64,000 bases of DNA from Hirsutella rhossiliensis (taxonomy: Eukaryota; Ascomycota; Sordariomycetes; Hypocreales; Ophiocordycipitaceae): contig NW_025408684.1 in assembly GCF_020360975.1 (NCBI RefSeq), forward strand, positions 1,240,001-1,304,000, read 5' to 3'. The translations under genes and the position numbers were made by a program. Below are positions 1 through 10,595 of the stretch, piece after piece; position 1 is the first letter of the stretch, and each line of letters starts with the position of its first letter. Under the pieces are notes generated by a model that worked only from the letters and a program-made list of their open reading frames with translations, was not told the DNA's origin and did no database searches.

Positions 1-2950
1 TCTCTTTATCGTAAATAGTATAATTCCGCTCTACTAAGGTTAGCTTATAGGAGTAGAACGCTATTAGTTACTTCCGCCTATCTACCTCCTAAGAGAGCGT
101 TCCTTTAAGTACCTAGCTACTATAGTTTACTTTAACTAATATAGACTAGTTAAAGTCTTATTAGAGTAGTACTAGGGCTTAAGAGAATAGGTCCTTAAGT
201 ATATAGAACGCTCCTTCTTATATAGGCCCTTAGTAAAAGGCGGTCTACTTCCCGGTAATCTTATTTAAAGGTATTATAATACGAGAGAAGCCCTTAATAA
301 ATATCTTATAATAGTTCGCGAACTTAAGGAAGCTCTATATACCTATTTACGTAGTTAGGGCAGCTTAGTCCTAAATCGCCTAGATCTTTATAGGGTCCGC
401 CTATATACCTACGCCTACGTAGATAATAAAGCCTAGGTACTTAACCCTCTTAACCTTAAATTCGTACTTATCTAGGTTAAGGTAGAGCCTATAAAGTTAA
501 AGGCGCTCTAAGACCCTTTATACTTTCTATATATAGTCCTCGTAAGAGCCGCTCGTATAAATAAGGATATTATCTATATATATAGAGGCGAACTTATTAA
601 GGAAGTCCTAAAGTATATTATTAATATAACGCTAGAAGGTAGCGGGCGCTCTTAAGAGGCTAAAGGGCGTTATAAGCTACTTAAATAAGCTATAGTATAT
701 ATAGAACGCCGTTTTCTACTTATTACCCTCTAAGATCTATACCTTATAAAACGCTTATTTTATATCTAGCTTTGTAAACTACTTTACCTTTAAAAAGTTA
801 TAGAGCGTATCTAAGATTAAGGGTAAGGGGTAGCGGTCTAGCCTTATAATTATATTTAAGGCCTTATAATCGCAATAAAACTATATCCCGCCCCTTAGTT
901 TATATATAAATAGGACTAGCGCTCTTACTTTAGAGCTACTTACTTAAATAAAACCCTTATCTAAGAGGTTCCTTAGCGTCTTCTTTAGTACTAGTAGCTC
1001 CGCGTATAATATACTATATAGCGGTCTAAATAGTATAGGTAGTTCCTACCCTTTCTTATCGGTATAGAGTATAATCCTATAGTCTACCCCTAGCTTATAT
1101 AGGTTAAGCTTATCTACTTCCTAGGACTTAAATAGTAGTAGGAGGTTGTAAAAGCGCTCTAGTATCTATTACTATAGCTTAGAGGGCGACTTTAGCTTCT
1201 TTATCTAAAGGGCCTTATCGATATCCGCTAGGCTAACTATATAGACCGCTACGTTAGCTACTACCTAGCCTTACCCTTACTTTACCTATTATATAGTTCC
1301 TACGAAGATAGAGGCAAGGACTTCTTATACTAAGTATAAAGCTTATATACTTAGTCTTATACCTATAAAACCGTCGTCGTAGTAGACCTACCGTTATATA
1401 AGCTTAAACTATAGCTTCCTTTAATATAGAACTAAGTATAACTCTATATATAATAACTAGGGTTTCCTAAGGATTAAGGGAAACTTTAGTTAAGGGATTA
1501 TATAAGCTACGATAAGCTTATAGTAACCGTTAACCTTTATAGCTAGCTACGTAATGCCCTTAATTACTATACCCTCTATCGCGCTTAAGGCGCCCTTTAC
1601 TCGCCTTAGGGCGATCTTTTTTACTAGTACTTATATCTCTTATATAAGCGCCTCGTTAACTACGGCGTAGTACTAGTAGCCCTTATCTATAAGGGCGGTA
1701 ATAGGTAAAGAGTTATTAATTATAACCTATATTAAAGTAAGCTCCTCTTTTATATAGGCGGATAATTCTTCCTTCTCCTTTACTAGTACTAGTAATTAAG
1801 GCTCTAGAGCCTATCTTTACTCCGGAGCTACTCTTTTTCCTCTAGGCCTAGGGGGGCGGAGTCCTCCTTATCGTCTAAGGTAAGGAGCGGTTCTATCTTC
1901 GCTACTTAAACCGCTATAGGCCGCTTAGCTAAAAGGAAGGGGTATTTTAATATAAAGTACGTAGATACTCCGTAACGTAAGTAGCGGCCGTTAGCCTTCC
2001 TCTTCTTAATTTCCTCGCTCGTTACCTACTTCGCCCGCTACTTAGAGTATAGGGCGGTATAAGGGGTAGTTAATAGCGTCTTCTTACCGCGTTTAGCCCG
2101 GTCCGTGCGGGTAGCCGATATTAAAGTATCCCCGTCTATATCGATAGCCGGTTATTTATCTTACGGAGGGGCGGTAATCCCGTCGCCGCTATACGGCGTG
2201 CGCTTATAGAGCTTTTAAAAACGCGGCGTTTACTTATAGCCCTAAGCTACCTTTATTAACCGGCTTATATACTCGCCGTAGTTAGTAGGTATAATTATAG
2301 GGATAAGTAGCTCCTATAGGGCCAGCGTAATCGAATTCTATAGCTATATAAGCTTCGCGCTATCTTCCTATACTATAGTCCCCGCTGCCTATAAGAGTAT
2401 CTCTTTAAAATTAAGAAGGAATTCGCTAAAGGTTTATCTATCTCTTTACTTAAGGGTCTATAGCCTATCTTATACCTTCTCCCGCTCCTATATATTGCCG
2501 AACGTATATATAAGGTATTAGAAGAAGTCTTATAGGTCGCGTCTGCCCCTAGGGCCGCCTTTATCCTAGAATCCGGAGATCCGCCGTATCTAAGGCTCCG
2601 GCAATATATAGAGGAGTAAATACTACGCTATATCGCGATAGCTATTTAGGCCCTATTTCTCGTCGGTTATAAACTTCGTCTATAACCGGCTAAGGAAGAA
2701 GTAAAAGGACTCTAGCTTACTATCTTAAGTCGGCTAAGGGAGCGGCTTCCTTATTAGTAGTATCGCCGCCGTAACTAGCGTTGCGGAGGTCGTAGGGGTT
2801 AAAGCCGGTCTCGTAAACGGCTCCTTTAGTATAGCGAGAACCTCGTCCTTCTCGCTAGCCGTTGCGCTTTTAATCGCTTCTAGGATAGCTACGATACTTC
2901 CTATCCGTCTAGGGAGGGGCGGAGTGCTTCCTTAAGGGGGAGGCGCCCTC
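1..2950 (-). mobile_element. RIP-destroyed Ty3/gypsy retrotransposon, pol on minus strand
   Basis: Read on the minus strand, about 640-1010 gives a degenerate reverse transcriptase: remnants of the RF(C/Y)xDYxxLN, DRYPLPLI and GDEWKTAFRTRYG blocks survive with many TAG/TAA codons where Gln is expected. Downstream, at about 430-480, the frame reads YEFKVKRVKYLGFII, and at about 290-400 it resembles the SFLGFANFYRRFIKGFSRI block of gypsy RT/RNase H. The order places gag towards higher coordinates, roughly 1500-2950, where I could not identify a domain with confidence. The left end lies outside the window and the right boundary is an estimate. The element is certainly dead. Confidence 0.75.
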
Positions 2951-4395
2951 TCCGGAGAAATATCTATTAGATCTATTAATTAATAGCTTATACTATCACG
3001 GAGTAAGTAGAGGCATACGTATAGGTGCTATCTATAGGATAATATTAATAAGCTATATAGAGCTCTCCTATATACGGCTAGCCTATATATATATATATAG
3101 GATCCGGCCCTTTATACGTAACTATATAGCTTAGGCTATAGCCTAAGCCTATAACCTATAATAGTTAAAGACTCTTATAGGTTATACCTTACGCTATAGG
3201 TATAAGTAGAGACTAAGCTATTCTATAACTTCTATAATAGTCTTAGGCTTTTTAGTATTATAATAGTTTAAGCGGTCGTTAGTAGTTTCTAGTTATTTAA
3301 TATTATATATATAGTAGTATTAAAGGAGTCTCTTCTTTACTTCTTTTTAAGTAAGTCCGTCTATAAGAATTTTAATAGTAGGGGCTTATATAGAGGAGAT
3401 ATAGACTTCGAGCTAGTCTATTTTATCCTCGTTATAAATATAGTTAACGTATATCTCTTATTTAAACTTCTTAAGGAATTTAGTTACGTTTTTACTATTA
3501 AATTTACTAATAAGTAAGAGTTATAGTTAGCGGAGTCTTCTTATAAGGTTATCTTAGCTTCTAGTAAGTATATCTCTAAGTCTATTAGTAATCTTATTAA
3601 TATCTACCTTAATTTTCTTTATATCGCTAGTAGTAGGATTAAATAATCCCTCTTAACGGCTAGCGTTTCTAGATATAGTATGCCCGTAGATTATAAGGTT
3701 ACGAAATTTAAAGTTAGAGTTTTTAGAGTTAGAGGATATCTTATTATAACTATCTTATTACTTACTTTCTTATCTATTAGTAGGAGGTAAGCGTTCTTTA
3801 TAAGCTACCGCGTAGAAGAGAGCTAAGGTTAAGGTTATTAAGGTATCCCTCGTTAATACCTATATTAGTATTATTAGTACGTATATAAGTAAGAGGTCTT
3901 AGTAAGGTTCTAGAATAGTTTAGATTATACTATCGTCGTTATTTATATCTTTTAAAGTATTATATAAAGATCGTAGTTTCTTAACTAAGTCGCTAGTATT
4001 AAAGGTTATAGGGCCGATAATAGGAGCTCGGGGTTTTTTAATATTAGCTTATTACTTTTCCTTTACTACTAGCGAAGGTATTATCTAATTATTTATTTCC
4101 CGGTAAGTCTATCGCCTTATTAGGTCCTTAACTTTAGCTATTAAGGTAGTTATTACTTTAATTATTAAATCCCTAGATTTTATTTTTTCTAAATAGTACT
4201 ATCGTCCTTTAAGTATTCTCGGCTTCGTAAAGCTACTTATCGCTATATAAATAGAACGGAATAATAAGTTTATGCCTTAGAGATTAGTTTTAACGGGAAC
4301 GAGGGTATATACTTAAAGTACGCATAGTATATAGCTAAGGATTAGCAGAGCAATTAACTACGTAATTATCTAATTATCGGTCCTATATATAGCTC
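2951..4395. other. Unresolved AT-rich RIP DNA
   Basis: This stretch has the same CA/TG depletion as its surroundings. A TA-rich run lies around 3083-3100. I found no recognisable protein block, terminal repeat or host gene in it. It may be the leader or LTR of the gypsy element to its left, or a separate decayed element. Confidence 0.5.
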
Positions 4396-4673
4396 TAAGG
4401 GCCTTAGGTTATAGATATAAGTCTTAGAGATTTCTTTACTCTATGCCTCTTTATCTTTACTAGAGTCGCGTAACTAGCGGCCTCTACTTTAAAGGGGGAA
4501 AAACAAAAATTTAAATTAACTATAATTAAGGAAGATGCCCGATTAAATAATTAAGGTCTTTATAAAGCCTTTAAGTATACTTTAAAGTAGGTAAGAAGGG
4601 GGGGGGGGGCTAGGGGTCTTATCCCTTTAACGGGCTAATATCTATAAGGGGTACGATCTTACCTATTAAAGTA
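4396..4673. repeat. LTR-like direct repeat, copy 1
   Basis: This segment of about 278 bp matches 7170-7440 along its whole length in the same orientation. Differences are mostly C/T and G/A, as RIP would produce. It begins near TAAGGGCCTTA and ends at ATTAAAGTA, and contains a run of ten or more G near 4600. On the minus strand it would run TACTTTAAT...GGCCCTTA, compatible with a mutated TG...CA LTR. I did not find a convincing target-site duplication, so the LTR reading is tentative, but the repeat itself is clear. Confidence 0.7.
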
Positions 4674-4689
4674 ACTAAGTTATACGTAC

Positions 4690-6790
4690 TAAAGAAGACC
4701 GTCTCCTTAGGCTACTAAAAGAGGGTCCTTTAAACCTACCCTCCTTTAAGTAGGGAAAGCTAACTTTTTAAGAGATTCCTTTCTAAGGATAGGTCGGAAT
4801 TCGAGAATAAATTAACCGAATTTCTCCTCGATAAGCTTAATAGTTTAATTCTTCTAGACTAGCCTCGTAGGCTTAGACGTCGTATCCTAAAAGATCCCTT
4901 CCTTTCGAAGAAAGTAAAAGGAAATTAGGCTTATTAAAAATCAAGGGCAAAAAGCTACCCTTTTTCGTCGAAGAATTTATATAGACCTATTAAGTAATTT
5001 TATCGTGAAATTTACCCTTCTATATCCCTCTATCTATATAGTTAATTCCCCGGTAATAAGATATTCCTTTTATGCTTTCTTAAAGGACTAGAATTATAAG
5101 AGTATATTATAGATATTAAGGGAAGTACTAGAGTTAAGGATAGCTGATTTTCGTAGGGGATAATCGGAGGGCTCTAATAGTTAGTCTTAGCCTTATTAAT
5201 CTATAGGGAAGATAAAGGCCGGATTTACTATACTAACGAATTTTCCTTAAATTTATAGCTTAAATAAGGGCAGCGGCATTAGTTACTATTTCTTAGCAAC
5301 CTAAATCTTATCTATCTTCTTCTATAATAAGGGGTCCTCCTTAAGAGACTATTATATCGTTTCTTATAGCCTCTTTAAAGGGTTAAATCCTTTAAGTCGG
5401 TTTTCCTTAAAGACCTACTAGTATTATAATAATCGATAACCTAGGGATTTATATACTAAGCAGCCGTTTCGTTATTTAGTCTTTTATTTCTTCGAGGAAT
5501 CCTTATCTTAATCCGGAAGGTCTGCTTAAAAACCTCCCCTTTTTACCCCTTATTACTAATTTTAACGAAGAGGTTCGATTTCGACTAGTTCCTTAATTTT
5601 TCGACTAACGGACTAAAAGGTCTATTAGGGGACTAGTCGGGCCGGTCTAACTAACGGGACCGGGCCTAGAGTAAAAGGCGGAGCTGGGGCCGGGACTAGG
5701 GCAGCCGTTAAAGATAGGGTTAAGGCTCTTAAGGGAGGAGGAGCCGAAGGAGTAATAGCCGTAGCAGCAGCAGCGGGAGCCGCAGCAATAAGGGCTGCAG
5801 CAGCTATAAGGGCAGCAGGTCGAGCCGTCTAGGTCGAGTGCTAGCTACGAAGGAATAAGACTGCTTACTATTATACTCTAGTAGCCTCTTTATCTAATTC
5901 CTAGCTAGCTTCTCGAAAGATAGTTAAGTAACCGTTACTAATAGGCTTTATTAGCAGAGATATATCCTATAGCTACTAGCTAGAAAGAGCTTCTATAAGG
6001 AAGTATTAATTAGCTTCCTCGAGGATTTCTTCTTACTTAGCTAGCTACGAGGAAGCTAGTAGGTTCCTAGTAGAAAAAGCTCCTAGGTAGGCCGTATAGG
6101 TCTTCCTAATACGGTTAGTTATATAGCCCCTCGAGGGAGCTATCGAGGTCTCGAGCTTTAAAAGCTACTGCCTAGGAGTCTCTTCCTCTTAAAGAGATAT
6201 TAGCTTTACGGTACTAATAGATTCCGTTATTACCGTGCGTACGGTAGTTAGTAGCTTCGTCTTATAAAGGTATTCCTTACGGTAACTCTCGTAGTTACCT
6301 AAGGTAGTAGAAAAAGCTCTCTATTATATAGAGGATAGCTCGGAGAAGAGGGAAGCTCCTTCTATAAATTCTATTGCCCTAAGATAAAGAGGGGGCTCGA
6401 GAGGGTCCTACTTATTAAAGAAGACTAAATTATAGATAGTTCTATCTATACGAGCCTATAGCTCCTTTACCTACTTATCCTAATCTTAGGGCTCTATAAG
6501 AATCGTCCTATAGACCGTAGGGACGGTAAAAGAGTCGGTTTTCGTTATTATTATAGGGAAGGGTAGAAAAGTTAGGTAAAAATCGGCTTTTCTAGTAAGA
6601 GGGGTAAAAGGAAGCTATAAGGGATATAAGAAAGGTACCTTTTATAGTAGCTAGAAGGTATAGGAATTCTATTCCTCCTAGGCTTATAACTCTTATAAAG
6701 AGAGATACGAGAAGTATATATAAAATATATAAAGGTAAAAGTAAAAGTAAGGGGTCGGATAAGTAGGGCAGAGGTATTTAATTCTTATAG
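4690..6790 (-). pseudogene. RIP-broken gag-like ORF between the two LTR-like repeats
   Basis: On the minus strand about 6,790 down to 5,975 holds a long frame. Most of its interruptions are TAA or TAG at positions that CAA or CAG (Gln) codons would occupy. Recognisable fragments include ARIDRTIYNLVFFNK and YESYRKEYLYKTKLLTT. Downstream, 5,640-5,860 reads as an Ala/Pro-rich stretch still encoded by many GCx codons, and the frame seems to continue towards 4,690. I do not recognise the family. Its position between direct repeats and its low-complexity tail suggest a gag-like protein of a non-autonomous LTR element. It cannot make a protein as it stands. Confidence 0.5.
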
Positions 6791-7171
6791 GAGTAGTAAT
6801 TATAGTAAGGGAGTAATTATTATATTACCTTAATTATCCTTCTTTCCTTTATCTAATACCCCTCTTTATACCTATCTAGCATCCTAATTAATAAAGAAGA
6901 TCCTACTTAAAGAAGCCTTTAATATCCTTTTAACTACTAAGCTTTTTACTAGTTTTTCCCCTCCTTTCTAGCCGTTGCCGGTATATCCGTCTTATCTCTC
7001 GCTACCTTTATAGGAAGCTATCGCTACTTTTACTTCCCCTTATCCCCCTACCCTCCTTTCTATACCTCCTTTTAGCTCCTTCTTTAAAACCTATTTTTTA
7101 GCTTCCTAGGTCCCTTATACTAAGGGATATCTTTAAGAACTATGAAATTAAGCTACGCTTCGCGATATTAA
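5975..7171. repeat. 1.2-kb segmental repeat, copy A
   Basis: This segment matches 9497-11220 in direct orientation over its full length, apart from a 510-bp insertion plus its 8-bp duplication in the other copy. Most differences are C/T or G/A transitions. The first 800 bases of copy A keep many CG-containing words that are TA or TG-free AT words in copy B. In the last 220 bases copy A is the more mutated one. It ends exactly where the second LTR-like repeat starts (about 7170), so it is the leader and gag-like N-terminal part of that element. Confidence 0.88.
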
Positions 7172-7440
7172 GGGCCTTAAGTTATAAATATAAGTCTTAG
7201 AGATTTCTTTACTTTATACCTCTTTATCTTTATTAAAGTCGCGTAACTAGCGGCCTTTACTTTAAAGGGGAAAAATAAAAATTTAAATTAACTATAATTA
7301 AGGAAGATACTTAATTAGATAATTAAGGTCTTTATAACGCCTTTAAGTATACTTAAAAGTAAGTTAGAAAGGGAGTACTAAGGGTCTTATCCCTTTAACG
7401 GGCTAATATTTATAGGGGTACGATCTTACTTATTAAAGTA
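7170..7440. repeat. LTR-like direct repeat, copy 2
   Basis: Direct repeat partner of 4396-4673, about 271 bp, again starting with TAAGGGCCTTA and ending ATTAAAGTA. With copy 1 it brackets about 2.5 kb of internal sequence containing a gag-like frame on the minus strand; in that orientation this copy would be the 5' LTR. Its right edge also marks the 5' truncation of the plus-strand chromovirus remnant that follows. Confidence 0.7.
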
Positions 7441-7444
7441 TATA

Positions 7445-9038
7445 AAAGAGACCTTTTAGACCTACTAGTAAACTAAAAGTAGCTAGAAAAACACCCCTTT
7501 AAAGACTAGTTTTTCTAGGCTTAGAAAGACTACCTAGCCTTATATAAGGAGATAGGGTCTTTTAAAAAGGACGCTTAAATAATATTTATAATACTATATT
7601 AGCTATAAATAAAACGATTAAGTTAAATAGCTACTAATAGTATAACTAGCTTATAATAGCTTAGTTATAGAAATAACTAAGCTCTTACTAGTATATACTA
7701 ATTATAGATATAACCTAGAAGTATTTAAGGTTACTTAATAAGGACTATAAGCGGAACGAGCGGTACTATAAGTAGATTAGCTATAAAAATTATATAAAGA
7801 AATATAATAAGAACTTTAATTTATTAAAGAACGAATATCTACTTACTATAATTAAAAAAGATTATAAGGACTAATCTTTTAAGAAAGAGATATAGTCTAC
7901 CTTATATAATAAAATATTAAGATAAAATAACTAAGTAATAAATTAGATTTTAAGAAACGTAGACTATTTAAGGTTAAGAAAACTATTTTAAAAGTTAACT
8001 ATAAACTTACGCTATTAATAATAATATAGATATACCTAATATTTTATATCTTATTATTAAAACTAGCGCTATAAAATACTAAACTATAAGAAAAATTTAA
8101 AGTTAATAATAATTAAGAATATAAAGTAGAATAAATACTAGATATAAGAAAATAAGGTTAGTAATAAAAATACCTTATTAAGTAGAAGGGATATAGACTA
8201 AAGGAAAATACCTAGGAACTACTTAAGTACTTAACCTACTATAGCTCTTTACTTTAATAATTTTACTAAAAGGTTTAAAGGGGATTAAAGGACTAAGATC
8301 TATAAACTCTTTATTAATACTAAATAAGGACTAATTCGCTTTATTAAGAACGCTTAATAATTATAAGTTTTTTACTACTTAATACTTATATATATTAAGT
8401 ATAGGTAAAACGCTATCCTTAATATCTACTTCTTAAATACTATAATAAAATAACTTAGAACTCTTTTCCTTTATATAATTCTAAATCTTTTAGATATAAG
8501 CTAAATAATTAACGGTAATAGATATTTACGACTAAAGGTTCTTAAGCTATACTTAAAGCTTTAATAAGGCTTCCTTAGCTTTTTTCTTTTTAAAATATAG
8601 CCTATGCTACTTTATTAATAATTTAGTTACTAAAAGAAATATATTAGCTACTATATATAAAAAGAATTAAAAAATACCTATAAGAAGAGGCTATTAAAAT
8701 ACTATTATAATATAGACGACTACTAGTAATATAATTATTATAGCGTAAAGAATTTTCGGCTATTTAATAATTTATCTTCTTTACCTTAAAGTATTAAGTA
8801 TACGGTATATTAATAAGATCTCTACTTAAGTTAATATATTTAGTAAGAGTAGCGCGCTTAGAGGCTTTTTAAGAATAATTTTTTAGTATATAACTAGATA
8901 TACTATTAGTAGTATATCTTAAAAGGATAAAGAAATAAGGAACGATATACTTATATATAACGTAATAAGGGTATATTTATATATAGCGGCTAAGGTAGCT
9001 ATAATAGGTCTTATAGATAAGACTAAAAGGAGGGGAGA
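7445..9038 (+). mobile_element. 5'-truncated, RIP-destroyed chromovirus (Ty3/gypsy) 3' end: integrase tail and chromodomain
   Basis: The plus strand at about 7,690-8,060 reads as the C-terminal part of a gypsy integrase, including fragments such as LDFKKRRLFKVKKTILKV and a block resembling IHPVFHVSLLEP. About 8,105-8,275 then reads as a chromodomain with the hallmark KGYRLKENTWE and a preceding ILDIRK, interrupted by TAA/TAG at likely Gln and Trp codons. Chromodomains at the integrase C-terminus define chromoviruses and target heterochromatin in characterised members. About 750 bp of non-coding 3' sequence follow, ending in a purine tract. Everything upstream of the integrase tail is missing. 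Confidence 0.78.
9025..9038 (+). other. Candidate polypurine tract of the chromovirus
   Basis: AAAAGGAGGGGAGA is an uninterrupted purine run immediately before a putative LTR start (TATCGTATTATAAC, possibly from TG... after RIP). It sits 3' of the integrase/chromodomain region in the right orientation. Plus-strand priming tracts of LTR retrotransposons have this form and position. Confidence 0.55.
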
Positions 9039-9495
9039 TATCGTATTATAACTATAGCTACTAGGCCGCTAACGGCCGACCGCGTTAAGCACGTAATATA
9101 GTCTAAACGGATAAATAGTTAGCACGACTATCTAATAGATATAAGATTAAGGGGATCGTAGAGATCTAAGTAATCTAAGATTAATAAGATTACTACGCTC
9201 TTATACGATCTAACGTTAGGGATTATAGCTAGGCCTATAATCTAAGGATAGTCTTTATAGGTATATATAGCTACTTACTTTTACTCTTTTAGATAGATAG
9301 CTCTCTAGCTTTTAATATAGATCTTTATTACGATTCTATCTTTAATTCTAATTACCTAGTTATAGTCTATAGTCTACGACCTCTAACTTATTACTAACGT
9401 AATATATATATTATTACTTAGACTACGCCTTATTATATCTACTAATATAAACCCCTCGATAGGTTTATCCCTTAGGAATAATACTAGTCGTTATA
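9039..9495 (+). mobile_element. Probable 3' LTR of the chromovirus
   Basis: The segment starts right after the polypurine tract and ends where the second copy of the 1.2-kb repeat abruptly begins (9497). Its inferred ends (TATCGTAT... and ...TCGTTATA) fit TG...CA termini mutated by RIP. No second copy of this LTR is seen in the window because the 5' part of the element is absent, so the boundaries rest on position only. Confidence 0.5.
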
Positions 9496-10069
9496 TACTA
9501 GCTAGAAAGAGCTTTTATTAAGAAGTATTAGTTAGCTTCCTTAAGGATTTCTTCTTACTTAGCTAGCTATAAAAAAGCTAGTAGGTTCCTAGTAAAAAAG
9601 GCTCTTAGGTATACTATATAGGTCTTCTTAATATAGTTAGTTATATAGCCCTTTAAGGGAGCTATTAAGGTCTTAAGCTTTAAAAGCTATTACTTAGGAG
9701 TCTCTTTTTCTTAAAAAGAGATTAGCTTTATAGTACTAATAGATTTTATTATTATTATATATATAATAGTTAGTAGCTTTATCTTATAAAGGTATTCCTT
9801 ACGATAACTCTTATAGTTACCTTAGGTAGTAGAAAAAGCTCTCTACTATATAGAGGTTAGCTAAAAGAAGAGGGAAGCTCCCTTTATAAATTCTATAGCC
9901 CTAAGATAAAGAGGGGGGTTAATAGGGTCCTACTTATTAAAGAAAACTAAATTATAGATAGTTCTATCTATATAAGCCTATAGCTCCTTTACCTACTTAT
10001 CTTAATCCTAAGGCTTTATAAGAATCGTTTTATAGACTATAAGGGTAGTAAAGGAATCGTTTTTTAATA

Positions 10070-10077
10070 TTATTATA
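10070..10077. repeat. Target-site duplication, left (TTATTATA)
   Basis: TTATTATA directly precedes the inverted-repeat element and is repeated exactly at 10,588-10,595. Copy A of the segmental repeat has a single uninterrupted equivalent near 6,555, so it serves as the empty site. Confidence 0.8.
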
Positions 10078-10587
10078 GAGTAAAGCTATTTATATAACGC
10101 CCTTTTACTATTAGTACAACAGATCCATTTTTTTCGGTACGTACCCGCGCCAGGCCCCCGCACCACTTGTACCGCGTCCGCCCTGGCAAGTACCCGTACC
10201 TTCCAAATGCCCTCGTCCATATATACACATACACTTTGCGCCCCTTCCGCCGGCGCAGCTGCGGCCGCACAACGCGTCCACTCAATTCGCTCAAATAACG
10301 CATTTCTAGCCTCAAGTTAATGTTGCAATAGCCCACTAATTGACCCGGCTGCAGCTGCCGCCGCTGCCGCCGCCGCTGCCGGATAGCTTTAAATTTGTGT
10401 GTATAGATAAGTGGGTAGGTGTAGGTGGGCGCAATATATATATATGTGGACGAGGGCATTTAAAAGATACGGATACTTGCTAGGCCGGGCGCGGTACTTT
10501 AGGCGGGGCGGGCTGGCGGGTGTACGTACCGAAAAAATGGATCTATTATACTAATAGTAAAAGGGCGTTGTATAAATAGCTTTACTC
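10078..10587. mobile_element. 510-bp non-autonomous inverted-repeat transposon (MITE, hAT-like)
   Basis: Both ends start GAGTAAAGCTATTTATA when read inwards. The inverted repeats remain alignable for about 160 bp (10,078-10,243 and 10,428-10,587), including ACGCCCTTTTACTATTAGTA and a shared CTCGTCCA.ATATATA region. The central ~180 bp is GC-rich with a GCC/GCT run near 10,350-10,382. Apparent ORFs here, such as 10,073-10,459 on the minus strand, are fold-back artefacts with no family resemblance. An 8-bp duplication is the usual size for hAT elements; no transposase is encoded, so mobility would depend on one elsewhere. Unlike its surroundings the core keeps many CA and TG, so it arrived after, or escaped, RIP. 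Confidence 0.85.
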
Positions 10588-10595
10588 TTATTATA
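10588..10595. repeat. Target-site duplication, right (TTATTATA)
   Basis: Exact copy of 10,070-10,077. Removing the element and one duplication restores a sequence that aligns with copy A near 6,540-6,575 apart from RIP-type transitions and about one base of length. Confidence 0.8.

Noticed and set aside
10073..10459. 128-aa minus-strand frame in the inverted-repeat element
   Set aside because: It spans one terminal repeat and the loop of a fold-back element, is rich in Arg/Tyr, and has no transposase motif.
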